Assembly: GCF_000002985.6 (NCBI RefSeq)
Contig: NC_003280.10
Location: forward strand, 7,684,501-7,748,500
Length of the DNA: 64,000 nucleotides
Source of the DNA: Caenorhabditis elegans
Taxonomy: Eukaryota > Nematoda > Chromadorea > Rhabditida > Rhabditidae
Reading direction: 5' to 3'
Position 1 is the stretch's first letter. The number at the start of each line of letters is the position of its first letter. Below are positions 34,088 to 46,400 of this stretch, in pieces. The notes beneath the pieces were generated by a model that had not been told where the DNA came from, did no database searches, and saw only the letters and a list, made by a program, of their open reading frames with translations. Position numbers and translations under genes: made by a program.

Positions 34088-37000
34088 TTTCCTGAAAGAA
34101 TTATATATGAAATGAAACAGAAAAAAGAAAGCAAAAGACAAAAAGGAAAAGATTGAAAAGAGCAATTATCAACTCAAGAAAACACAGAGACTCAGAAGAA
34201 ATCTTCGTGAGAAGCTGCATTACTTGATCAAGATAGAATTTAAAGGTAGATGCACTGAGTACTTAAAAAAAAGAAAACGAAAACATACAGACATGCCACT
34301 TATAGCTCGAATTTCTCAATTTGAATAAACTGAGTTACTAAGTGTTTTTATTATATTTAACTAATATTAACGGGAAAAACTAACAAAAATGCATGAACAA
34401 ACAATAATAATAATAATACTAAGTTTTCACTGGATTTATTTAGAGAGAGAGATTAAGGAAGTTGTTAGGATTATAAGACAACAATATGAACAAATGAAAA
34501 AAGAAACATACGTTTTGAAAAAAGTATAGTTCAGAAATTTAAAATAAAATTTTAAAATAGAAAAATCACATAGATTCTAAGAAAGGACGTGCGGGAAAGC
34601 TCTGGGAGCAAGTGACAGCTGCAGAAACGTCATCCATCAGGCTGTGTTGTACGTCAGATGCAAATGGATACAATGCGATTTGGATTCGTTTTGAAACGAC
34701 GCTCCTCACAAATCCAATTGTCCATTTTGAAGTGACATTGATAGTTGCCATTTTGGGCATGACCGGACTTTTTTCACTTCTTTCAAAAATTCCGGGATCT
34801 TTGAAACTTTCTTAGCAAGTCAAAGGCGGACTCATTGAATTATTCAGATGTGTCACTTGTGGGAGTTTGCATTGTAAGACAAAGAAACACAACAAGAAGT
34901 ACGTCACTTTTTTGAGGGTCTGTATTTTGAGAGAAGGGGATTTTGTAAACGCTTCAATAAAACTTGAAATATGCTACCGAAAATTCAAGATAAAGTTTTT
35001 TGGCAGGTGGTTTCTTTCTTCAAATAACCTTTCTTGTCATTACAAACTAATTATTAAAACCCTTTTATCAAAGTTGACACAAGTTCACTCTTTGCCTACA
35101 AAATAAAAATAAGAGCTTGGGATCCTTGGGTACGACGTTTTTTCGAGGAAAGCTAGAAAATTTTCACTTTTTCATTGTTTCATAAGAAAACCTATCAAGA
35201 AAGTGGTGGTGTCCGAAACTTTACTGACTCATCCGGGGCCACTACAGCAGATGCTATTTTTCGAATAAAATACCCAGATGTCAGTAAAGTCGCAAGATGG
35301 AAACAAGAAACAAAAAAAAAAGAAGAGAAATGTGTTGAACAGACGGAGGGAAATCCTTAATGTAAAAAGTTAAGAGTTGTTCTGTGAGTTGGTAAGTTGA
35401 CAAGTGCGAGAACAAACATAGATCAGAAGCCACGAAAGGTTCTCTTGGGCACCCAATAATAGCCGCTGTGAGTATGCATGTGTGTGGCAGAGTTTAATTA
35501 ATAGTTAGGAAGACAGTGAGAGAGCACAAAGCACGGAGAGAAAATACGAGGTTACGGCCGACTAGTGTACGTATCTAATGTTCATTTATTATTGTTATTC
35601 TGTTAAAATTGAAATGACGAAAATGGAGCGTTAGCAGGAAGTATAGAAAATAGGAAAAAAAAAAATCAGAATGAGACCAGTAATCTAGGTTTGCAGATGT
35701 GTAATGAACGTATTCTTGTGAAGAATGAAAAAAGAAAGTAGGAAAAGGGTAGGAAATTGGTAAACGAAAAATAAAAATTAGAGCCTGTATTTAGCGATTT
35801 CCAAAAGAAGTGATCTATGTTTTTATTTTGTTGGAACTCTCTTCTACCTGTATTTTTACATTTTTTGCTTTTTAAAGACTGTAGAACTTGTTGGGTTTAA
35901 ACTCTTGATAACGTCCAAGAATGAATTGCGAATTTGAAAGTACCAAATAATTTTGTTTGGAGAACTTTCTGAACACAAGGTAGGATATTTGATGCCAGCG
36001 TAAAATAAGAAATGTGGAGATTAGAAACAAGATATGAGTTTATAATGTGAAAACGACAAGATCACTAAAGTCGACGAACAGAGAAAAAAATCAGTAGATA
36101 TTCACCATAAAACTCAAAGGAGAAGTGTGTAGTTTTTATCAAAGTGCCCACTTGCCGACCTAGTAGCCAGTGCACAAAGTGCGCTCCTGATCACAGTGTA
36201 ATCTGTGTCAAAATCTCTCAATATCACATGATCTTTAACTAACTGCTATGGAGTTTCAAATGTCAGACGACACAGAGCAGATCACTGGTTTTGAATTGTA
36301 ATTTTGATATGATGGACAAGCAGAGCATCCAATGTACCAGACAAAATGAATGAAGGTGTCTAGAATAGCAGATATGAACGGATACCTTGCCTTAAGTATT
36401 CAAGTGTATACTTGAATCTAATTGGACATTAGGGAATTGTGCATTCTGAAGAAATCTGAAGTGTTTTCAAACATTATTGGAAAATAGTATACAGTTCTGT
36501 CTGGTTGTGGAAGCGATCGAAGAACTCATGTTTGATAACCTGTCATTTTTTGATAGCTTTTTGATTTTCGTTCGAGTCTGCGCGGCAAATGATTGAGCAC
36601 ATGATATGAGTAAAAAATCATTACTACTAAAATAAACGAATACAAAGTTTTATTTAGTTATATATGCCATACAGAAAATTGACAATGGAAAATTATAGCA
36701 TCACAATTTTAAAGGAGATGCATGAGAGGCATTATGAATGCGCAAGACGTCAGATAACTGATCAGCATTTTGAAAAACGAGTAAATGTTCACATAACTTG
36801 TCATAAAATGAGTCTGGCTTCTTCGCCTAAGAAAAAACGATCATTTATTTTCTCAGAAAGCCGAAAAATTATTTACGCAGAGCCCCGGGACCACACGTAT
36901 AGCACTAGAAGCATGGAATACGTAATTAGCGGTATCTGAGAATGGTTCTCGGATTACAAAGAACAAATTGTAAATAAAGGCTGTCAGCTTGTTTCAATCA

Positions 37001-40000
37001 GGAAAAAATAGAGGCTACAACTGGCTATGACCAACTAATTTTGTAGATAAAAATAGAATGAAAAATTCAAAGTTTATTTCAAGAAAAGGGGAAAGCTTTC
37101 CTGGGGCGCACTTTATAATTATCCAAAAGAAAATTGCACCGGAAAGCCAAGCAATAGCTCAATTTGGAAGGTCTTGGTGGTTTGATCTTAATACTGATTG
37201 ATTATTTACGGAAATGGTAAAGAACAATTAGAACACTATATTTTTGAAGCATTGAAAGAAAAGTCTGTAGGGCATTGTAAGAAGCGATATCTGCAACAAA
37301 CAAGGACTTCAACCCTAGAAACGCTTGAAAAATGGGACAAACAGTTGGCTTGATGTTTAGAAATCTTATTCTATTGCGACGCATGTAAAAGTTAGAATTT
37401 TAGGAATCAAGTTTCAAGGATCCCAAATGTCGTATAAACTTTCAAGATTTGAAAATCATGAAACTGTCTTTTTCACTTTTCAAGATTTCAAGCACATAAA
37501 TGCTTGAATCGTTGCGTCTTGAAAGTATCTTTTTGAGTTAGCCAGAAGAAAGACCCATTTTCCGGATCTAAAACCTGAAATTAAATCATAACTGAAATTC
37601 TATTTTCCCTTATTGGGAGCATGTCCATACTTTTCACTCATAAGCTATTGAGAAAGTCCTCTGTTGGAATTGTTGTGCAGGTTGATTATTTTTATATTTT
37701 TCAATACCATAACACTGACACCATTATTCTTCAAGAACATATTGGTGTCATATGGGCGTCAAACACTATCCAGAAACATTTTTATTGCATTCCGAGAGGT
37801 TATGATGTTCGGACAACATGTGTTTGTTTGTGAGTTGACGTTGGTTCCGCAATAAGATCAAACATATTTCTGAGTTTTACACATATTTCATGAAAAAAAC
37901 AAGAACAACTTTGAAATTTCACTTGCGAATGAGAAATTTCTTTTTTACTTCTAATTGTAAGACTTGGTAAATATGTGATGTAGAAGTTATACATACATAG
38001 CTTGGCCAATTTAAGACTGCGTAAAGAAATATTTGAAAAAAACTAATAGAGTTTAATAATACTTTTTGTAATAGGAAGAATTGAAATTTCTCGAAATGTG
38101 AAATATATAATTTAAAGTGAAATATTAAATTTATTTTGCGCCTGAAAATGAAGAAAATAAATCGTTGTTACATATATTGGACTTTTAGTTTGTAGGTCTC
38201 TCAAAAACCAGATAATCAACTTCCTACAATCAAGTGATGTAAATTCATTGCTTCAAATATTTCAAAGGTGACCATCAGTGAACGTTGCACAAGTATAAAC
38301 AAAGTTTCCCTATTCTCGACCAGTGAATGGACGTTAGCCGCTTGCCGTCCCAGGTTGTAACATCCCCTGGCACTTCTTTTTGCTCATCCTCCTCTATCAG
38401 CTCCAAATGATTGTTCTCTTCATCATCTTCACAAAGAGAAAACATTGATTTGAAAGAGAGATTCAGACGTGAACGACAGGCGCCCGAAGTAAGGAGCCGA
38501 GGAAGCTTCATCTGCGGGTATCACACACTTTTCGATCCTCTCTTCTCCGCCTCTCTCTCCCTCTCTCTCTTTCTTTTCGCCCCCACATACACTGATACAT
38601 TCCACCTTATCAATGAAGGCTCTTTATCTCTTTTTATTGATTGACCATGTCGTTGTTGTTTTGTTGGATGTTCTGAAACAAAAGTACATTTCTGAAATAA
38701 TGGTAACCCCTTTATATGTTAACACTTTATTAACTGATCGGACATGTGTTAGATGGAATTCAGTCGTAAAATCTTTGTTCGAATTTCAATTTGCTTTTTT
38801 TCTCCGAAAATTTTACTTTTCACAAATTTTCTCAAACAAAATTGAATCTTAACTTTACACTAGGTATGTAGTTTTTTCATCTAACCTCAAAGTACTGTAT
38901 CATTCTCTTAATGCAAAACAATTTTTTTAACTTCCAAAAAAATTTTAGAAAAAAATCCCCAAATTTTTGTATAGTTCAGAATTTTAAAATTTTAAAATTT
39001 AAATTATTTTTCTCCAATTTTAAAATAAAATTGGAACATAAATGCATCTTGTAGGAACATTGGCTGAAACAAGACAGACATAGGTCGTCTGGAATATATT
39101 AATTTTTATTTGAAATTACCATAATGCGAATGACGTGGCAGACATCTCTTTGTCTACACTTTTTTCACTTTTGAAGTTCTCCCCCATTTCTCGTCAAGTG
39201 TCTTGTCCAAGTTGTTCCCAACACGCCGTTCAAAAACCATTCGTCTTCCTTGTTTCTCGCTCCTTCTCACGAAATCCTTACATTTGACTTATCAACTTTC
39301 TTCCAAATCATTTTTTTGTCTTCCAGTGTGATAATTACCCCCTCTTGTCACTTCTACTCACACTCTTTTTGCCAGTCTTAGATAAGCTCACTTGACGCTC
39401 AAAAATCAACAGCTGTATGCTCGATCTTTCTCTCCACGCAATTTCCATGTATTTTCCATGATCTATGTTATCATGTCTCTTGTGTATGTAGTTCTAAAGA
39501 GAAATATTTGTGGATATTACTCAAGTAAATATTCTTGCATAGACTGAATTATTTCATATTCTTATAAAGCACCAAACCCGTAATGAACGATTGAAAAAAA
39601 TTGAAAAAAGATAGCAACTAGCGTTTGGCGCTAGGACATGTGTTCGACAAAAAGTGATAGGCAAAACGACAGATTTTCGGGGTCAACAATTCAGTAGCAA
39701 TAATCCCTTGGAGCAAGAAGACTTTTCTCGATTTCTTTTTGGTTTTTACGGATAACAAGCCACTTGGCGGGGCAGGAAACTGGCAGAGAAAACTAGATCA
39801 AACATATCAGCAAGTAAAACAAAAAAAATGAGCATGAGCAAAACATAAAGTATAAAGATAAGTACTACTTCTGGGCCAACAAATTTCATTTTTTACCTAT
39901 AGTTACTATAACCTTCCAAATTTGGACGCTAGCATTAAGCATATTGGTCTATCTGTGAATCTATCGTTTAATCTGCAAATACAATTTTTCCGTCTCTAAA

Positions 40001-40402
40001 ACTTTGAAAAATAGACCGTATAGTTTATTTTTTCAAATTTACCACATTGTGTAGCAGACGGATCTAATTTTTGTGGCCACCTTCAAATAATTGGCAAAAT
40101 ATTTCAAATTTTCTAAAAAAGTGATTCTATCTTCAACACGAGTTTTACTACTTTTGACCACCTAGTTCATTTACAATTTCTACTCGTCTGTCATCTTTAC
40201 CGTCCTTCCCATGTTGATTGCTAATCACAAACACTCGTTAATTATTTGCTCTCGATTTTCTATTCCATCTCTTCAATCAACACACTATTTCGTCATGTCT
40301 TTTGTGAAGATGGTGGCAAAACGAATGTACTGGTTAAGTGTAATCGAGAAAAAAGGTTCGATCATTACTATCCACCCCCACATACATTTTTCCTAATCGA
40401 TA
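34088..40402. other. 6.3-kb divergent intergenic region
   Basis: The region lies between the copine start and the giant gene. It is AT-rich with simple repeats: AAT units near 34402-34420 and a CT-rich tract at 38545-38585. Frames of 60-90 codons on both strands have no recognisable product. It probably holds promoters and alternative 5' exons for both genes. One acidic minus-strand frame at 38275-38511 is listed separately. Confidence 0.5.
38275..38511 (-). other. Candidate coding exon, 78 codons, acidic
   Basis: The frame begins MKLPRLLTSGACRSRLNL and continues with an acidic segment (CEDDEENNHLELIEEDEQKE) and VTTWDGKRLTSIHW. Its base composition is higher in GC than its surroundings and it reads like protein. 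It could be an alternative first exon of the copine gene, 4.2 kb upstream of the main ATG. No strong donor that keeps phase was found, so this is weak. Confidence 0.25.
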
Positions 40403-43400
40403 ATGAACGACTACGAAATTCGAGACTTAACCGGGTCTTCTCAAAAGTCAAATAACCAGAAGATATCCAACAATTCTGGTGAAAGTGCTCATTTTAATGG
40501 AACTTCAGAAAACGTTAAAACTGAATCAGATGACGATTCGACGTGTTCTTCTTCATTAAATAAATTATCAAATCGTCACTCAGAACCAATGAACCACTTG
40601 AGTGTAGGCGGTTTTGTGGCAAAAGATTTACTTTCCTCTCTGACTATTCCCTTGCCGCAAACAGTTATTCGCACCTGTCAAAGCATTGATATTGATACTC
40701 CTGATCGATCGAGAAATGACAAAACTCTGACTTCTTTCTTCTATTCATCCTGTAAAAATCTTCTCCTTACTACTATAATTCCTGATCCACTGGACCTTGT
40801 GGCTGCGGCGGTCGGTCAATCGACCGCCCAAGCACTTTTAGTTGCACAGGTAATGCTTACTTTTGAAATTCCAATCAATTATATCCCTTTTCCGTTTTAC
40901 GTGCTCTCTTTCTTCGTTTCTCTTTATTTTTCTTCGCCACTTGAACATGTGTACAATCTTAGAGGCTTCATCTTCTCCAAAAGACATGATAACCTCTTGT
41001 TGCACACTGTTTGGCTATCGATTTTTTAGGCTGGTGATATTCATAACTATAACTGAATGAAAAATATTTTTCTAGTTAAATTTTAAGCCTATAAAAAGGC
41101 TTTCTCAATTTTTGATATACTTAGGTTCTGAGAAGGGATAAGTTAAGTTGAAATAGCTGAACAATGCTTTCTGAGTAAAGTCTTATTTTTTTAAACTCCT
41201 ACCATAATATCTAAAAAATGAAAAAAAAATGTGTTCCTAAAATGGTTCAAGTTAATTTTCTCTTTATTATAATTAACTTTCACTAAAAATAAATCATAGT
41301 TTTTCAAATCTAGAACGATAAACTTTGTATGTACGTAAATTTTTGTATTTTTAGGAACTTTCACAAGTATCTCTAATTTTAATAACTAATACAAATTAAG
41401 AATATGTCTTTGATATAATTAATTTTTACTGTTCAACTAACACTGTTTTGTCCTTGTCTCATTTTCGATCAGATATTTCAGATCGGTTGGATGGTTTGTG
41501 TATGTTGTCGTTGTTGTCTATGTAAATGTATAGCAAATGGACGAGGGGTTCGTGGACAAAAGAAACAAATCCAAGAACCCACAATTGCTGATGATGATGG
41601 ACGTGATTTGCCATACGAAGTACCAGGTTCCATTCATATACCAAAACCTGTGTACAATAAAAAGCTATCCAAATCACGATCATCATCTGTCCCACATGTA
41701 TCTGTGCCGTCACTTGTCTCGTCTAGCGCTGATTACAAGCGATTATCAATGTGGGAAACATCGTTGAATGTTGAAAGTGATGTCGAACCGTTGCACACGC
41801 CGCCACTCGTTGTGGGACGGAAACTTGACTATATCGACAAAGAAGGCAATAATCCAAGTTGTTGTAGAGAAAGAGGAACGCGCAAACCTGGCTTCAGACC
41901 GCTGAGAGGATCGGGATCACCGCCACCACCGTGAGTATTTTAAACAATTCCTTTATGAGCTAGATTGTAGAAATCTATCAAAGTTCGAGATATATATTTC
42001 AAAATTTGGAAAAATAAAGAAATTATAGTTGAAACTCTTTTTCGTTTAATAGACTAGCTTATTGATAGTTAATAATTTTAGTGACCCATCAACTTCGACG
42101 AAAGTCGCTGTTACCTCAGCATCAGAAGTCAAGAAGATCAAAGATCACAAGAAGCAGTTAAAAAAGGAGAAAGAGAAAAAGAAGAAGATGGATAAAAAGC
42201 AATCATCGAGTGGAGGAGGATTCTTCACACGATGGTTCGGAGGTTCGGGCAGTAATAACAGTCAACAGAATCTCGCAGAAGATGTGATCGATGCGCGAAG
42301 CGAACGAAAAACCGCGAAACAACGCGAACAGGAGTTATTGCAACGATCTGAAAGAAGATCCGGGGTACGGTTTATTTAATTTATTACTTATGCACTTTAA
42401 ATTATAAATTGTGAAAAATCAGCAATTGCCTTTCTTTTTTGAAAAAAGCAGGGTGTTTTTAAAACGTTCAAAAATGTTTTATAATTTTCAAAAGCTGACA
42501 ATATTTTTTTTTCTAACTGATTGTGAGCACTGAAAATATAACCATTAAGATTTTGAACGTTTCAGGGAAGAACACACTCCCATGAGGAGTATCGTCGTCA
42601 TCAACAACCAAGCTTAATGGTAAATACGAATTTTGATGAGGACGACTATGCAACGATTGATCGAGTTCGCAGATCCAATAATCGAGAAAGTGAGTTTTTT
42701 CATCTGAAATTTTATTTCCAATCCATTAAACTACAGTGTCAATGCCAGCCTCTCCAAGAAATGTACACTTTGTGGATGAAACATCAGGACCATTAAGCCG
42801 TACAATGAACGAATCTGCATTTGGAGATCGCGCTCATTTACAGTATCGACCACGTGCACAAAAAGGAGCCGCGGGTCCCACCACTCGTGGAGCTCCAACT
42901 TCATCTGTTAATCAATTGGACGAAGCCACACTGGATTTACTCCGTCTGTCCACGGAGCCAAGTCCTGTGCCAAGTAGAAGAGCGTTACCAAAATCAGCGT
43001 CTTTGAGCTCAGTTCAGCAAAAACAACCAATTAAAACAGCTGATGGAGGTCAATTGAAGATTGGAAGTGTGTATACGTGGGATCAGAATAGTGTAGATAC
43101 GACCACTGATGATGAGCGTGCAAAAGATTTCCTAAGGGGCGACAGATCAAGTCGGCTCTCTCCACAATCTGAAAGAAAAAATGAGAGACGTAAGTTTTTT
43201 TGAAAGCTAATCATAAACAGCCAAGTTATTTAAAATACTGAAAAATATATGAATTAAAATTCTCATTTAAACACTTTTGAATTTTTAACGGTTGTTTCTA
43301 TGCTGATCCAATTATTAAATTTTGAAAATTGCAGAAATTCAAATTCGACAACAAAGTAGTGGACCTACAAACCGTCGTGAAACAGAAATTGAGTACGAAG

Positions 43401-46400
43401 AAAAACGACAAGGACCTCCAGTTGTAAGTTGAATATTAAAATTATCTTTATTCGTATTTACTTTGTAGGTTCGTACGACGGTCGAAGGAAAGCTTAAAAT
43501 GGAAAAAATCGTCGGAGCCGACTTGATTACTGTAGATAGTTGCATTTCAAGTGCATGGACAGTACGAGATACTGTCACAAATTATAAGGTAAGATTGATG
43601 AGGCAATTATAAATATTTTAAAACTGATTTTAGATCAAATCCACAATAGGAAAAAAGAGTTTGATCCTGGAAGAAATTAAAGACGGCCAATCAAAATACA
43701 AGGTATTTATTAAATATATAATAGAAAAATTACAAAAATTCTATTATTAGATAACTCTTATCGAAAATGGAGAAACAAAAATGGAACGAGAAGCTAGTTT
43801 GGATGTTCCTGATTTTGTTGTAAGTTGACAGTATTCGTGTCAAAAAAATCCTATTTTAATTTTAGAACAAGAAAGATTACCTTGCTGAAGTGAGCAAAAA
43901 GCTGCTTAGCGATTTGCGTGAAGATTCTGAATCAGTATCGGCTCTTACACACATTGAAGTTGAAATTGTTGAAGATGTTACAAATATTCTGAAAACCTAC
44001 GTAATCGGAGAACGTGCTGATGATGTTCTAGCCGAGGAGCAATTGAGACTTCATTACGAACAAACTGCTGACAAGACACCTTCACCAATTCCTCTTGAAA
44101 AAGTTGAGAAGATTTATGTGGATGAACTGCAAAAAGACAAGATCGAACTTGAGGATCCAGAGAAAGCAGATATTCATTTGATTAAGGATGGACGTCACTT
44201 TGAAGGTGAAGGTGCTTTGAAGAGAATTAGAAGATTTGAAACTGAAGAAAGTATTGAAAAGCCTACAGTAATCCGAATGGAACCAAGATGTGCACATGCA
44301 TTTGCTGATTGTGATGTTGCAAAGAAGGATGATACATCTAACTATACAGTTAAGATTGCTGTTCCACTAGTCCACACTATCACATTCTTGTTGAAAAAAT
44401 CAAAGATGATGAGACAACAAAAAGCTGCTGGTTATGAAATGGAACAAGAAGGACAGAGATTTGAAGATGAGACTACGTTGAGAAGAATCAAGAGATACGA
44501 GACTGAAGAGGAAGAGGAGAAACAGCATGTAGCTGTTATCCAACACGTAGAAGAAGTCAAAGTTGCAACAATGAAAACTCAACGAGAAGTTGAAGCAGAA
44601 GGTGGACAATACGAAATGTCACAAGAAGGTATTCATCTTCGTGGTGAGACTACTTTCAAAAAACGTGGAAAACATCTTGATTCTGAGTCATCTGAAGAAA
44701 GATTCATGGAACGAGAAGCAGAAGGAGGACAGTATGCAATGCAAATGGAAGGAGAAAGACTGCTTGGAGAGAAGAAGTTTAGAAGTAAGGGACGTCATTA
44801 TGAATCTGAATCTGAAGAATCAATGGCTTCATGGAATGGTGGATCACCAACATTGGTTGATTTAGTCAAGAAAGAGTCTTCTTCGATCTTTGAAGCCACG
44901 TTTGAAACTGCTAATAACCATTCTCCAATTGTAGCTGAGGTTAGAAGACCAAAGTTGAAGAAAGAAAACACTACAATTGGATGTACTATTTCAAATCAGA
45001 AAGCAACTTCAGCAAACGCAGAATTGACAACTAAACATGTCAACACTGAAAAGGGATCTGGAAAGTTCCGTGAACTTGGAGAAGAACAAGCAATGATGCT
45101 TTGTGGATTTGAAAATCAAAAGAGTTCCAAAGAAGAAGTCACCGGATCTCGTCAACAAAAGAACGAAATCAAAGTTGCATTTGCTGCGGGATCAGCTGAA
45201 ACTGAAAATACCACAATCTCGACTACAATCTTCCATGATGCTGACTCATTTGCTGTTGAAGGATCTTCAAAATCTGCCAACTCAACTGCCACTTACGGAC
45301 GATTCAAAGAAATGTCAGAAGAGAATGCTTCAAACATGGTTTATCTTCAGAAGAGTGAAAGTTCAAGCTCTAATTTGAGTGGAGCAGAAACTAAGATGAA
45401 GGTGAGTTATACAGTCATACAGTCATAGTCATATGTATATGTATAGTCTATATTATAGTATATAGTATAGTATATGTATAGTCATATGTAGTTATACAGT
45501 CATAAACAAAAAGTTGAGAATTTTCAGCATATACAACGCCAATCATCTGAAGCTCGTTTCTCCGAATTCAAACAAGTAGCCGAAAGCTGTGCAGTCATGA
45601 TCAAAAATACTGGAGTTGAACGTGGATCGACATCTTCAACTGTCGCAGAAGCGGCAACTGGTTAGTTTATTTGGTTATCTCCTGGCCTTAGAAGCTCCCC
45701 TGAGATTTCCCCGCACATGATTGTTTTGCGTGATTTTGATATCCCCCACATATCCAATGTTTATGCACACTTTCCACCCTTAAAAGCACAAAAAAGCACA
45801 CACACCAACCACCATCATCTCCATGCACCGAGCACGCGCAAGCTCACTAAGAACACACCATGACCAAATTTTAGATACGTAAAATCGTTCGTAACTTCTC
45901 GTAAAGGCGTCGCGCGACCAGACATTGCCGCACAGTACTGTAAGTTAGAAGCGTTCCCTTGCAATCGCGCATAACAAAATCCCCACAACTTATTGTTGTC
46001 TCAAGATCTTCGAATTCGTCGCAAGGATGCTAAAGGCGAGATCATCGTGTTCGTGCTCTTCAAGAGAGTATTTGGCAACTACGTTCACGCCTCCATGCGA
46101 CTTGCTTCATCTGGTAGTGGGCTCCTTCGGGAGAACCGGTCAGAACTACGGGAGATGCGTTCCGAAGAGAAGAGAAGCAACAGTATGCATCATGAAGAAT
46201 CTCACTATGCTCATAGTTCATATGAGCATACAAGTGAGCATTATTCACAATCATCGTTCTATCATCAAGGTAAGTCGACTCTCTTAGTGTCTCCCGCTCG
46301 TTGCATCCGCTTGTCCGTGTCGGCTATTTCCTAAAAACTGTGAGAATATTTTGGAGCCGTGAGTGATTAAAAGAGAGATACAGTGACTGTGAGAAACTTG

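Noticed and set aside
36664-36939. 91-codon plus-strand frame in the divergent intergenic region
   Set aside because: No splice signals, AT-driven composition and no recognisable motif.
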